Notes: generated from the sequence alone by a model not told the origin. A stretch of DNA of 64,000 nucleotides from Siphonodentalium dalli (GCA_032622095.1 CP136069.1:200481239-200545238); one strand, 5' to 3'; shown: positions 10,410 through 19,967, counted from the first letter of the stretch. Translations and numbers: made by a program.

Positions 10410-12075
10410 TTACTGGGTCGATTGGGTTTTCTGGGACGTCCAGCATGGATATAGTTGGTTCATCATCCTGGTCCTGAACTCATCGACTGGAATGATGGTG
10501 ATTATTTCTGTTGGTATAGCATTCCATTCTCTTATGGTCCGGGGAAAGAAAGAAAATTTATGGTAATCGTAGTTGCATGGATTGTGGAATTAGGTAGCCA
10601 GCCGCATTAGTGTGCCTGGATTCTCTTGTTCTTTTAGCATATTCATAAATTTTTATTGCAGCATGTTGATGGTGAATTTTGTGTATCATGAATAATCGAG
10701 CCTGGTGCCTCCTGGACTGTAAAGAGTGCCATCTCAGATTATCTACATGTATCATGTCTGATACGCTGGATGTTCTTCTGTATCTGTTGAGAGCATATCT
10801 AGCAGCGCGTCGTTGAACTTTCTCCAATGCATCTACATTCTTGTCTGTATATGGGTCCCATACAGTCGGTGCATATTCCCTTAATGGCCTTACTAAAGAC
10901 TTGTACGCAGTCGCCTTCAGATGATGAGAACTTATCTGTAGATTTCTCTTAAAAAAATTCAGCGTCCTGTTAGCCTTGGCAGCTGTATTGTCTATATGCC
11001 GATTCCATGACATATTTGATGTAATAGTCACTCCAAGATATTTTGTCTTCTGCGCCTTTTTTAATTGTATCTCATGGAGTGAGTATTCTGAATCGATAAT
11101 ATTCTGCGAATGGGTTATATGCATTGCTTCACATTTAGCTGGATTGAAGCTCATTTTCCATTTATTCTCCCACTCTTCTAGTGACCTGATGTCCTTTTGT
11201 AGTTCCTCTGCATCTTCCGGTGTATGTATAGTCTTGTATAATAGAGTGTCATCGGCAAATAGTCTTACATTTGATTTTATTCCTTTATCGAGGTCATTTA
11301 TGTAGTAGAGGAACAGACTAGGTCCCAACATATACCCTTGTGGAACTCCCGATGTAACTCTTCCTTCGTATGACTTCTCTCCATTTACTACAACATTCTG
11401 TCTTCTATCATGCAAGAAACTTCCTATCCATTTGTTAGTTTTGCCATCAATTCCGTAGGTCTTTAGTTTATATAGTAGGTGGTTGTGGCTGACCGTATCA
11501 AACGCCTTGCTGAAGTCAAGGAAAATTACATCTGTTTGCAGTCCATTGTTTATATTGCTTGTAATATCTGCAGTGAATTCAATTAGCTGTGTTTCACACG
11601 ACCTCTTGTCTCTGAATCCATGCTGTTTGTCAGTTAATATCAGTTGTTCTTTTCCATGTTTCATTATGTTGCTACAAATAATATGCTCCATTATTTTACA
11701 TGTTATGCATGTCAGTGATATTGGTCGGTAGTTAGCTGGGTCATTCTTCTTTCCTTTCTTATATACTGGCACAACATTTGCTTTCTTCCATATGGATGGT
11801 ACTTCTCCAGTTCCATATGTCTTTCTGAATATTGCTCCTAGAATCATGCATATAGTGGGTGCCAGTGTCTTTAAAATTAATGGGCTAATCTCATCTGGTC
11901 CAGGCGCTTTATGGATCTTCAACTATCTCAAAAGTTTTTCTATCCCAGGGTCCGTAATTTCTATGTCTTCCATTGATGAGTAAGATAATAATTATGTGGC
12001 TTCTCTATTCAAGGTGCTGTAATCGTCCTGTTTGTTGAAGACAGACTCAAATTGTCGGTTTAGTGCATCGGCTTT
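10410..12075 (-). pseudogene. 5'-truncated LINE reverse transcriptase, inactivated
   Basis: An uninterrupted stretch (11922 down to 10558) encodes a non-LTR reverse transcriptase: HKAPGPDEISP, NYRPISLT, the palm motif FLDFSKAFDTVSH, GVPQG, the catalytic FADDTLLY, the thumb, and a C-terminal region with ALEKVQRRAAR. Upstream, MEDIEITDPGIEKLLR is followed by an in-frame TAG just before LKIHKAPGPD. Coding resemblance starts at KADALNRQFESVF near 12075. At the 3' end a one-base loss near 10558 shifts the frame, and the expected tail (FFPRTIREWNAIP) continues to a TAA at 10410. The endonuclease is absent. It resembles Jockey/CR1-like elements, clade not fixed. It lies inside the Ginger-like element. 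Confidence 0.85.
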
Positions 12076-12542
12076 TTATCATATAGTGATATTACAGATT
12101 ATAGAATTACAGAATCAGATACAAGTATATAAGTAGTCAATTTGTGTGATCTGTTCACAGTGACACTTCCTTCATCAACAAAAAAAAGAGTAATGTTTAT
12201 ACATAATTTGACATAGTGACTAAAAATTCAATTCCCAAATAAGGCAACTTGCGGCAAACTGTAAAATTCAGGTCAGTGATTTTCAGTCATTTTGACAATT
12301 TGACATATTGACTAAAATAAAATTCAGTCATTTGGCCAATTTGACATATTGACTACAGATACAATTCCCATTTAGGCAAACTGTCAAATTCAGGGCAGTG
12401 AATTTCAGTCATCTGGCCAAATGACTGAAACTTTTAGGCAATTGGCCAAATGACTGGCGGTCACAGGGATTTCATCAAATGACTGAAAGTTTTAGGCATT
12501 TGGCCAAATGACTGATTTGACATATTGACTGTAACATATATA

Positions 12543-13211
12543 TGTTACTCAGCTACTCACAATGTAGGCTGGATCGATATGTGATATTTTTTATATGATG
12601 CAATGGAAAGAAAGTGATAAAACATATATTTAGTTAAGCTGGAGCGAAGTACAGATAGTATAGAAAGTGTGTGAGGTGACATATCAGATGTTTGGATGAG
12701 TCTGATATGCAATATAGAAATGAGAGATGGGGTGTGTAAATTATAAGCTATTGCTTTGAATTGTACACTAATTTTGATTTCCGACCTAGCATTTTTGCAT
12801 CCGAGCCGACACCACACTAATTTGGATTGGTATGAATATTTATTTTCACAATAATATTAAGATTAATGTTAATATTAGCATCAACAGTAATATTTAAATG
12901 GTATTCATGAATATTCAAAAGCTCCATACATGTATATATGGAATTCTACTCCGATTGGTAGACAAGATCGAATAGATAATTTTACTCCCATCCATTTTCG
13001 TACTCAGGTACAAAACTTTGAGTGTTAACCTCACTCTATCATCCATGACCATCTACGCCTACCAGTTATCTAATTATCGAGTAATTTTGTCTGAGAAAAT
13101 GGCGACTTCCAAAATGTTTTTTCAATTTTATGCGAATCTACATTAGACCCATTAAACACCCCATAAATAATAATTAATACCAATTGCATTTTAATTTAAA
13201 ATAATAGAAAG
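12543..13211 (+). promoter_or_regulatory. Upstream region of CWC27; possible YY1/ETS-like initiation site
   Basis: About 670 bp between the Ginger-like element and the CWC27 start codon. GAAAATGGCGACTTCC at 13095-13110 resembles the AANATGGCG core of YY1-type sites found near start sites of housekeeping genes, with an adjacent ETS-like CTTCC. No TATA box is placed convincingly. The region is otherwise AT-rich. Confidence 0.3.
13099..13146 (+). other. Short upstream ORF before CWC27
   Basis: ATG at 13099 opens a 15-codon frame (MATSKMFFQFYANLH) that ends at TAG 13144-13146, 65 bp before the CWC27 ATG. It matters only if transcription starts upstream of 13099, which cannot be read from the sequence. 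Confidence 0.25.
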
Positions 13212-13253
13212 ATGAGCAACATATATATTCAAGAACCGCCAACATTTGGGAAG
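13212..13253 (+). CDS. CWC27: CWC27 exon 1 (start codon, spliceosome-associated cyclophilin)
   Basis: Encodes MSNIYIQEPPTFGK, which matches the conserved N-terminus of the CWC27 family almost residue for residue, and stops at an AAG|GTATGA donor in phase 0. CWC27 is a nuclear protein with a cyclophilin fold that binds CWC22 and is recruited to the activated spliceosome. The exon has only 14 codons and would be missed by a length cut-off. The ATG is the only sensible start, because the family begins exactly here. The next exon is 4.7 kb away. Confidence 0.93.
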
Positions 13254-13282
13254 GTATGATGAAGTTTTTGATGGTTGGTGTG

Positions 13283-13408
13283 CACAGGTATTGGAATTTG
13301 TGTCAAAAAAATAGGTTTTTATGACAATATACTCCTCTGAATATCCTTATTCAGAGGAGTATATTGTCATAAAAACCTATTTTTTTTACACAAATTCCAA
13401 TACCTGTG
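13283..13408. repeat. Near-perfect hairpin just inside intron 1
   Basis: Arms 13283-13343 and 13348-13408 (61 bp each) are reverse complements apart from one mismatch, with a 4-bp TCCT loop. The left arm begins CACAGGTATTGGAATTTGTG. GTGTG on both flanks may be a 5-bp target duplication, so it may be a foldback MITE. It starts 29 bp after the exon 1 donor and would form a long stem in the pre-mRNA. Confidence 0.85.
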
Positions 13409-13473
13409 GTGTGTGATAAGCCGGCGCAAAATGTTGCAACTTTCAAAACAAATTTTATCGGGAGACTGATAAT

Positions 13474-14260
13474 TTCGTGGTGTTCGTCAGGGAGAAATAT
13501 TGAGTCCTCACCTATTCAACATTTACACGAACGAGATAAGCCATAGGCTCAACACCAGTAATGCGGGTTGTATGATTGGTAATGTGAAAATTAATCATTT
13601 GTCTTATGCAGATGACATGTGTATTATGGCTCCATCTCTGGAAGGCCTACGTCGATTATTGAGAATATGTGAACAAGAGGCTAATGCTATTGATTTGGTA
13701 TATAACAACCAAAAGACGGTTGGGATGGCTTTCATTCCAAAATCCCTGCACATTCGGACATTTCCAAAACTCATATTAAACGACACTGAACTCAAGTTCG
13801 TGTCCTCTTATAAGTATCTTGGTCACATACTCAATGTTGATTGTTCTGATAATGATGAAATTATGCGCCAGTATCGTTCCAAATGTATGTATCACCATTA
13901 TATTGTGCTCATCTTTGGCTTATAAACTATACCAACAAATGTTAACAAAAACTCACTGTTTGTTTCAACAATGCTTACAGAAAGTTTATTGGGTATGAAA
14001 GGTCATGTAGTGCGAGTGGGATGTTTGTAAGAGATAGAATGTTTTCCTTAGCAATGTTGATACGAAAGGGTGTGTATGCATTTCGAGAGAGAGAGTTTTT
14101 AACGAGTTGTTAAATGCTATATGTCAATCAGATATTATTTACAAGTCTGATTTATTCGTTCATTGGAACCAAATTCTATATATGTAATTGTATGTTTGAT
14201 TTCCATATTTGGGCATACCTTGCCTGAAATAAACAATAATAATAATAATAATTTGCTGTA
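13474..14260 (+). pseudogene. LINE 3' fragment with (AAT)n tail, in CWC27 intron 1
   Basis: From FRGVRQGEILSPHLFN (open after a TAA near 13470), the frame carries the reverse-transcriptase palm motif LSYADDMCIMAP and SSYKYLGHILN, and stops at 13925. After a frame break, YRKFIGYERSCSASGMFV and AMLIRKGVYAFRERE continue the typical C-terminus to TAA 14111-14113. A 3' region and an (AAT)n run near 14230-14253 follow, as in many LINEs. It is 5'-truncated and lies on the same strand as the gene. It belongs to a different subfamily from the 10410 copy (YADD against FADD). Clade not assigned. Confidence 0.8.
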
Positions 14261-14364
14261 ATGTTTACTAATTTGCCTGTGTACTGGGATCCGCGATCCA
14301 TACTGCGAACCTATTGTTTCCACAAAACCAGCAAAATGTTGGATTTAGCACTGTCATGTCACGG

Positions 14365-14575
14365 AGTGGTATTATAGTAATAACATGATTTTTTGAGGCG
14401 TCATGGTTTGATTAGTAACAGCCCTCGGACCTATTAATCATTTGATGACACTCAATTGCGTCCCGGGCTGCTAATAAGCCGCAGGCTGTTAATCATTCCT
14501 GTCGGGCCGTTAATAAACCATAATGCCCTAAAAAAATAATGTTAATGGTATATTGTTACCACTTTGTCACCAATG
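14365..14575. mobile_element. MITE, AGTGGTAATAATAG family, diverged
   Basis: Starts GAGTGGTATTATAGTAATAA and holds repeated AACAGCCCTCGG / GGGCTGTTAATCAT-type segments that pair with each other, as in the 16787 copy. It ends near GTTATTGTTACCACT-like sequence at about 14570. No target duplication could be read. Confidence 0.55.
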
Positions 14576-14681
14576 AGGCTATGTGGGTAGTTGTCTTCAC
14601 AATATCACAATTTACCCCTGCATTTAGATTAGAAGCAGTAATTTATGCTCAACACGTCACATGATGTTACCTTACGTTACC

Positions 14682-15060
14682 TTACGTCTGTAGTGGACGC
14701 TGGCGGTCTGCCACTATATCCACCTCACATTGTGATATTTCACCGTATTCGGCTGCATCTCTAGACATATTTGGGTTGTATGGTTGAAAATCAGTCACCA
14801 ATTCCGCTTTATAGTCATATTTAATATCCTGATTCTTCCAATGATGATCTAGTCTGTTTTTGAATTGGTTAATATCTTCAGCATACACCACTTCGTCTGG
14901 TAGATTGTTCCAAGTTGTGACCACTCTCTGGCTGAATGTGTCTTGCCAATAATGACTTGTCAGGTCATTATCGGCCCAACACCGTGACATGTAAAAGAGT
15001 CTCCGATTTTCATGGTAGTCTCATCCAAACTTCATTCCCTTCAATTTAACTCACATTCCT
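14682..15060 (-). pseudogene. 3' end of another LINE ORF2
   Basis: The minus-strand frame contains FSQRVVTTWNNLPDEVVYAE and INQFKNRLDHHWKNQ, the characteristic C-terminal tail of Jockey/CR1-type ORF2 proteins (SQRVVN.WN.LP..VV....N.FK..LD..W). Traces of the preceding segment (LKGMKFG, YHENRRLFYM) extend to about 15060 with a stop. Only this tail remains. Confidence 0.7.
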
Positions 15061-15207
15061 GTCTCATCACCAACGACTACTTTCTCTATGACACCTCAGC
15101 TGGGCTGATGAATTCTCTCCTTCCAACTGCTGTATTCCAGAAAATTTGTAATTTCAATGTCTACCAAAAGTGAATTATGACAATAACATACAATCTCTAC
15201 CAGAGCG

Positions 15208-15441
15208 CTATGGGAAGCCAAATTGACATTTAATAAATAATCGAGCTTAAGCGCAATAAGTGAAGATAGAATTGGGTTTAAGCGCAATAAGGAATCTCTA
15301 ATTGCGCTTAAGTGCAATAAGGAATATTCTTATTGCGCCTAAACGCAATAAGAATATTCTTATTGCACTTAAGCGCAATTAGAGATTCCTTATTGCGTTT
15401 AATGTCAATTATTTATTAAATGTCAATTTGGCTTCCCATAG
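15208..15441. mobile_element. Foldback element with nested inverted repeats
   Basis: The outer arms are CTATGGGAAGCCAAATTGAC (15208) and the exact complement ending at 15441. Inside, AAGCGCAATAAGG and AATTGCGCTTAA blocks pair again around a centre near 15330, where GAATATTCTTATTGCG occurs twice. Almost the whole element is self-complementary. Confidence 0.8.
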
Positions 15442-15447
15442 AGTCAT

Positions 15448-15866
15448 ACTTCCTTTCTGACTCAGTCACCGGCTGTGTACCAGTCTGCCATTTCTATATT
15501 TAGCGTAGGGTTTTCCAAAACGAAATGGCGAAAACCAATTGCCCCAAAGTCAAATTTCCTATATATGTGCTTTAGAACAATTCCCGCACTAAAAACTTAA
15601 TGACAGAATGGAGGATTCATGAAGCGGTAATTTAATTTGTTGACAATTTTCGCTTTTCGCAAACAACTCATCAAATTTGGAGCAAATTAGAACTCTTGTG
15701 TCTGACTTGCCATGCGTGTTGTCGTCCATGTGCGTCCAGACTTTTGTGTTGATAAAATAATCGGAAACCAAATCACACCATTTCGAAATATTGTTCTTTG
15801 GTTCTGGTGCGACTTTCCAAACTTAAGGTACTAAACCACACAAATTTTGTTCGATATTTTGTCTGC
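15448..15866. other. Unique-looking intron sequence, no gene
   Basis: No repeat, exon-like segment or long frame with a recognisable motif. Confidence 0.4.
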
Positions 15867-16519
15867 TTAAAGGGGTACTGTACGCAAAGATAGGCGATTT
15901 TTTTATTTACTCTTATTGAAATAACTTTCAAGTTAGATTGTGTTCGTGTTATATGAGTTTCGTATAAACCTAATTTAGCGAAGAAAATATTGATCTTGGA
16001 AACAAAAATATTACGATTTCAAACTACACGCCATGTTTTTGACCTTCACCGGAGAAGACGCAGTTCACAGGAAGAACCGGAAGTTCATTGCTCACAGCTT
16101 CGATTGATGCATTCAATCTCTTCCATCGAACAATCTCACTCCCTATAAAATACTTGACGCTTTATGACTCTTGTTTCTTTCTCCTTTTTTTCCGAATCGG
16201 TTATAACGGGCCTTCTTTTGCAGGTAACATGTTTTGTTTGCAACTCAATAATGTTCGCGAACGGCCGTCGATAAAAGACACGCAACATATGCGATTTCAA
16301 GAACGGTAACTCGTAATGGCATAATTCTCCATTTTATGACTCCAGCCATAAATGAATTTATATTAAATAATTAAATTTAACTTTTACGATAGCCTGTTAA
16401 CCGGAACGTTTTCAGTAGACATCGTCAACTCAAATTAAGTTATTTTATAATATAATATTCATATTAGATCGCTATTGTCACCGGGAATTTATTGAAATTG
16501 GGGTACAGTACCCCTTTAA
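15867..16519. mobile_element. MITE with TTAA ends (piggyBac-like)
   Basis: Bounded by TTAA at both ends. The inverted termini are TTAAAGGGGTACTGTAC on the left and its complement on the right (16503-16519). TTAA duplication is the hallmark of piggyBac-type insertion, so this 0.65 kb element, which lacks a transposase, is best read as a non-autonomous relative. The interior contains an ordinary short frame only. Confidence 0.65.
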
Positions 16520-16786
16520 TAAGGGCAGCATTTTGCACTGCTTGCTTATTATATATTTTAATATTGCGGAAGTCCACCAAATGTGGGTAAAATGTCGCCG
16601 ATAGCAGCGGTCTTACTGAGTTAACAAGGGTTGTAACCCTGTATGGAGTTTGAATAACATAGTGTACTGCAATCATGCAGGTATATAACTTCTAAGAAGT
16701 TGAATGATTAAAGTTATGTTTGTTTGAAACTTATTTTGCTTCCAGATATTGTTTAAGATAGCCCTAATGTTTCAATAGTTGAAGTG

Positions 16787-17000
16787 GTAATAATAGTAAT
16801 AACATGATGTTGTCAGGCATTGTGGTGTATTAACAGCCCTCCGGAAATTATTAACAGCCCTTCACCTTATTAACAGCCCTCGACTTCGTCTCGGGCCTTT
16901 AAGAAGCTGTCGGGCTGTTAATCATTTCTGTTGGGCTGTAAATACACCACAATGGTTGCCTGGCAACGTCATGTAATGTTATTGTTTTATTATTACTTTT
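16787..17000. mobile_element. MITE, AGTGGTAATAATAG family, best preserved copy
   Basis: The left end AGTGGTAATAATAGTAATAA pairs with the right end (TGTTATTGTTTTATTATTAC). The next block GGCATTGTGGTGTATTAACA pairs with the segment near 16930-16955. Repeated TTAACAGCCC / GGGCTGTTAA motifs fill the middle. Most of the element is self-complementary. Confidence 0.7.
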
Positions 17001-17006
17001 GCAAGC

Positions 17007-17757
17007 CTGAGTTTAGTGTGCCTGTCATTTGCAGAATGAGGTCCCCAGAGGGTGAATTTAGTGACGCTGAAGGGGTCACTCTCACCAAAAAAAGTGCTGA
17101 AGGGTACACGCGTTTTTAAATCTCATTCTAAATGACATTTAGTTTTCGTAACTGTCATGAGTTCTGTTAGAGAATAATTGTTTACGTTCCAATGAACATT
17201 AAAATCAATTGAAAACAAACTGCTGATGGCCGCCAGAATTTCAGAAACACAGTTTAATGAACGGTGTTAGTCCCAACCAGAAATCCTGTGTACCCTTCAG
17301 CACTTTTTTTGGTGAGAGCGAAATAGTGTGTATGTCATTTGCAGAATGAGGTCCCCAGAGGGTGAATCAAGTGATGCTACCCCACACAGCAGGCTAGCAT
17401 CACCAAATTCACCCACTGGGGACCTCATTCTGCATGGCCTCATCTGCTACGGGAGACATAGACTCAGATTAAAGTTCCCGAATGGTGAATATTGTGATGT
17501 ACACCTGTTGGGAACATTTATTATGCAATGTGTCATCTGCCAATTTAGCAATCTAAAAAAGAAATAGAATCTATGTGAAGAAGTTTCTATAAAAATTTTA
17601 TAATAAAGAAACTTTCCAGAGAAGATGTGGCCTAATCAGAATGAGGTCCCCAGAGGGTGAATTTAGTGATGCTAGCTCGCTATGTGGGATAGTATCACTA
17701 AAGTCACCCTCTGGGGACCTCATCCTGCAAATGACAGGCACACTAAACTCAGACTTG
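17007..17757. repeat. Cluster of GAGGTCCCCAGAGGGTGA hairpin elements
   Basis: The arm GCAGAATGAGGTCCCCAGAG and its complement occur as a left half at 17033, a complete hairpin at 17340-17435 and another at 17637-17735. The outer ends TGAGTTTAGTGTGCCTGTCA (17012) and its complement (to about 17753) bracket the cluster, so an ancestral element appears to have been split and duplicated. Other members lie at 44259, 47362, 49540, 52407 and 55197. Confidence 0.75.
17066..17320. mobile_element. MITE with GCTGAA ends (copy C, right end lost)
   Basis: Begins GCTGAAGGGGTCACTCTC, repeats AGTGCTGAAGGGTACAC, and near its right side has GTGTACCCTTCAGCAC and TTTGGTGAGAG. The last bases expected from copy B (TGACCCCTTCAGC) are missing, and the sequence runs straight into a hairpin element. 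It is inserted in the left half of a hairpin element. Confidence 0.75.
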
Positions 17758-17783
17758 TACTGTTGGTGACAAATTCATATTGC

Positions 17784-17903
17784 AGGTGTTATTCTGGTGT
17801 TATTCAGGTGTTATTCAGGTGTTATTCAGGTGTTATTCTGGTGTTATTCAGGTGTTATTCAGGTGTTATTCTGGTGTTATTCTGGTGTTATTCACATTGA
17901 GAT
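17784..17903 (+). repeat. 11-bp minisatellite of acceptor-like units before exon 2
   Basis: About ten to eleven tandem copies of GGTGTTATTCA, with CT in place of CA at some junctions. Several copies therefore contain TTATTCAG|G, a pyrimidine-containing AG that resembles the true exon 2 acceptor (TTATTATTATTCAG|GT at 17916). The array ends about 13 bp before the real acceptor. Confidence 0.9.
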
Positions 17904-17916
17904 TATTATTATTCAG

Positions 17917-18126
17917 GTATTACTGGTAACTACTGTTGGTGACATCGATATTGAGTTGTGGTCTAAAGAAGCACCAAAAGCATGTCGAAATTTCATCCAA
18001 CTGTGTCTCGAGGGCTACTATGTGGACACATTATTTCATCGCATTGTCAAAGACTTCATTGTGCAAGGCGGGGACCCAACAGGCACAGGGTCAGGCGGTG
18101 AATCTGTATATGGAAAACCATTCAAG
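17917..18126 (+). CDS. CWC27: CWC27 exon 2 (first half of the cyclophilin domain)
   Basis: Seventy codons in phase 0 between ATTCAG and GTATTT. It encodes the first part of the cyclophilin fold: TTVGDIDIELWSKEAPKACR, NFIQLCLEGYY, then FHRIVKDFIVQGGDPTGTGS and GGESVYGKPFK. The arginine of FHR and the QGGD loop correspond to positions that shape the active site in catalytic cyclophilins. WSKEAPKACRNFIQLCLE is a signature of CWC27 in particular. The acceptor is preceded by the acceptor-like minisatellite, and a decayed copy of part of this exon follows the donor. Confidence 0.96.
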
Positions 18127-18135
18127 GTATTTATA

Positions 18136-18169
18136 GTGCAACCTGGGACCCAACAGGTACTGGGTCAGG
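18136..18169 (+). repeat. Decayed partial duplicate of exon 2
   Basis: Matches exon 2 positions 18061-18095 (GTGCAA....GGGACCCAACAGG..C.GGGTCAGG), with about six differences and one missing base, offset by 75 bp. It begins 10 bp after the exon 2 donor and is cut by the hAT-like insertion at its right edge. Confidence 0.7.
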
Positions 18170-19058
18170 TTTCATATAGGGTTGCCACGACTGAGTTTTC
18201 AGAATTGACTAATAGAACGTTAGTTGACTAATCGTTCATATATGCACCCTACATGTATATTTATTATTACATCCATGTAAACAAAGTGATAAATCCAATG
18301 ACTACATTACATCCATTCTGAACACAGTTAAAAACTGTCTGTGTTCCATGTTTTATTTCATATACAATAAGGAATACCCATGCTCTCATTCGTCCCAATG
18401 TAGTTATAAACATGCCCTTACTATTAAATACTGCCCAAAATTGTCGATGAGCCGGATGTTTCTGCAATCTGACAGTAACTGTGCAAAATGGCATGAAGTA
18501 AAGCTAATCACGCCTGTAAGTCACCGATGCATATTTCGACAGAGCAGGTGCATCATATCAAGTCAGCTAAAGGCTATAAACTGTGACGAAAGGCATGCAC
18601 TTGCCCTGAAGTTAACGAGGACATGGGTAGACAATGGCCTATATTTTAGCTTTTGTGGGAGTGATGGGGGAGGCAGTCACAAATATAACCTGGACATTTT
18701 CAATAAAAAGTTGCGTCGGCGCTGACATCAAAAGCTGCTGGCCCACCACGGATTGTGAGAACATGTCACACACAGAATTCTTTGAAGCTGGCTGCCAAAT
18801 GTTGACTGCGGCATCAAAGGAAGCCACATCGGAAGTGGCTAGTCTGATGAGAGAACAGGCTATCAGGGGTAAATTGTGTTGCACAAGCTGTTTAACTGTT
18901 ACTTCCAGGCATGGCATTGGAGCATAGTACTGCTTACATATACAACCATACATGCATCCCCCTCAGGCGATCATTGACAAAAGTAAATAACCGTCGACTA
19001 CCGCACCTGTCAATTGTTTGTCGATTAATCAAATAAACGTGGCAAGCCTAGTTTCAAA
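18169..19058. mobile_element. hAT-like element with 8-bp target duplication
   Basis: The ends are TAGGGTTGCCACG (18177) and the complement of TAGGCTTGCCACG (to 19050). The flanks GTTTCATA (18169-18176) and GTTTCAAA (19051-19058) match at 7 of 8 bases. TAGGG ends with an 8-bp duplication are typical of hAT elements. The 874-bp interior has frames of about 100 codons on both strands with no transposase motif, so it is non-autonomous or too decayed to tell. Confidence 0.7.
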
Positions 19059-19823
19059 TTAATATGTGGAAAGCTATTCAAGATATTACTGGATTGGCAG
19101 ATTACCGTCAATCAACCACAATAACGTATCGTCCTGCTGACCAAATGGATTCTCCCACTCATATCCTGAGTCACTGCAGAGCATAAACCGTGTTCCAGCG
19201 AATCAATAAAAACAATTTCTATATGTTCTGCAGACAGGTTATTCTTATGATTTTCTATCAAAAATATGGCCCTGACTGCTGACTAAAAAAAATATGGCCA
19301 TGACTGCTGACTAAAAAAAATATAAGAAACTAATAATGTATTTTCACCATTAATATATAATCAAATTTGTTTGGAAATCTTTCGTGTTGGTATGTTTTCA
19401 GATACCTCTTACCAAATTATGTACACATAATTGGGGTTCAAAGGAGCCATGTTCGTTTGAATACACAAGGCCAAAAACAAAAAGGGTTTTCATTCTCAGA
19501 CATAGCTTCATTGAAAAAAATGGCCCTCGTTGGACCATTTTATTTGGATTTTGGATTTCACATTGTTGTAAATCGGTAACACGAAAATGTACGGGAATTT
19601 TTCATTCATTATATCCGATTAAATTAGTTTATATCCATTACGAAGTTCTCCCTACATTTTTCTGGACCTGGGAAGGTATAATACCCATGCTTATTATGCC
19701 AGTCTATGGTCAGAAAAAAATTAAAATTGAACCCTGGCTCCCTCATTGATTTAAAAAAAAAATTGCCTGAGAATCAAATATCTTTTTTAGTTTGGCCTAA
19801 TATTGATATCTTTATTTTCTCAG
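19059..19823. other. Rest of intron 2, no gene
   Basis: AT-rich, with an imperfect 40-bp tandem duplication (AATATGGCC.TGACTGCTGACT near 19262-19322). One 121-codon frame (19384-19749) has no recognisable motif and lies wholly within the intron. Confidence 0.4.
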
Positions 19824-19967
19824 GATGAGTTCCACACAAGGCTGCGGTTTGTTAGACGAGGATTGGTTGCCATGGCGAATGCCGGACCCAATGATAACAG
19901 CAGTCAGTTCTTTTTCACAATGGGATCTACGCCTGAATTGATGAACAAACACACCATATTTGGAAAG
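19824..19967 (+). CDS. CWC27: CWC27 exon 3 (second half of the cyclophilin domain)
   Basis: Forty-eight codons between TTTCTCAG and GTACTC, phase 0. It encodes DEFHTRLRFVRRGLVAMANA, then GPNDNSSQFFFTMGSTPELM and NKHTIFGK. The core MANAGPNDNSSQFF is shared with all cyclophilins. At the position of the substrate-pocket tryptophan of cyclophilin A (TEWLDGKH) this protein has TPELMNKH, that is glutamate. The same change is known in CWC27 and is linked to weak or absent prolyl-isomerase activity, so a structural role in the spliceosome is expected. Confidence 0.96.

Larger units (their letters stand above)
9635..12542. mobile_element. Ginger-like DNA element (2.9 kb) with nested LINE
   Basis: The ends are TGTTACAGTCAATATGTC (from 9641) and its exact complement (to 12536), flanked by TATATA on both sides (9635-9640, 12537-12542). 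The low-complexity target makes the exact duplication length (4-6 bp) uncertain. Many copies of CAGTCATTTGGCCAA lie inside each end in both orientations. A TGTNA terminus with a short duplication suits Ginger-type elements, whose transposase resembles retroviral-type integrases. The Cys-rich tail at 9883-10158 points the same way. A minus-strand LINE fragment fills most of the interior. Confidence 0.6.

Noticed and set aside
17797-18231. 144-codon + frame covering exon 2
   Set aside because: It reads from the minisatellite through exon 2 into the intron. Family alignment puts the coding limits at 17917 and 18126, with consensus splice sites.
18348-18953. Overlapping frames of about 100-125 codons on both strands
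   Set aside because: They lie inside the hAT-like insertion, show no transposase motif, and overlap one another on opposite strands.
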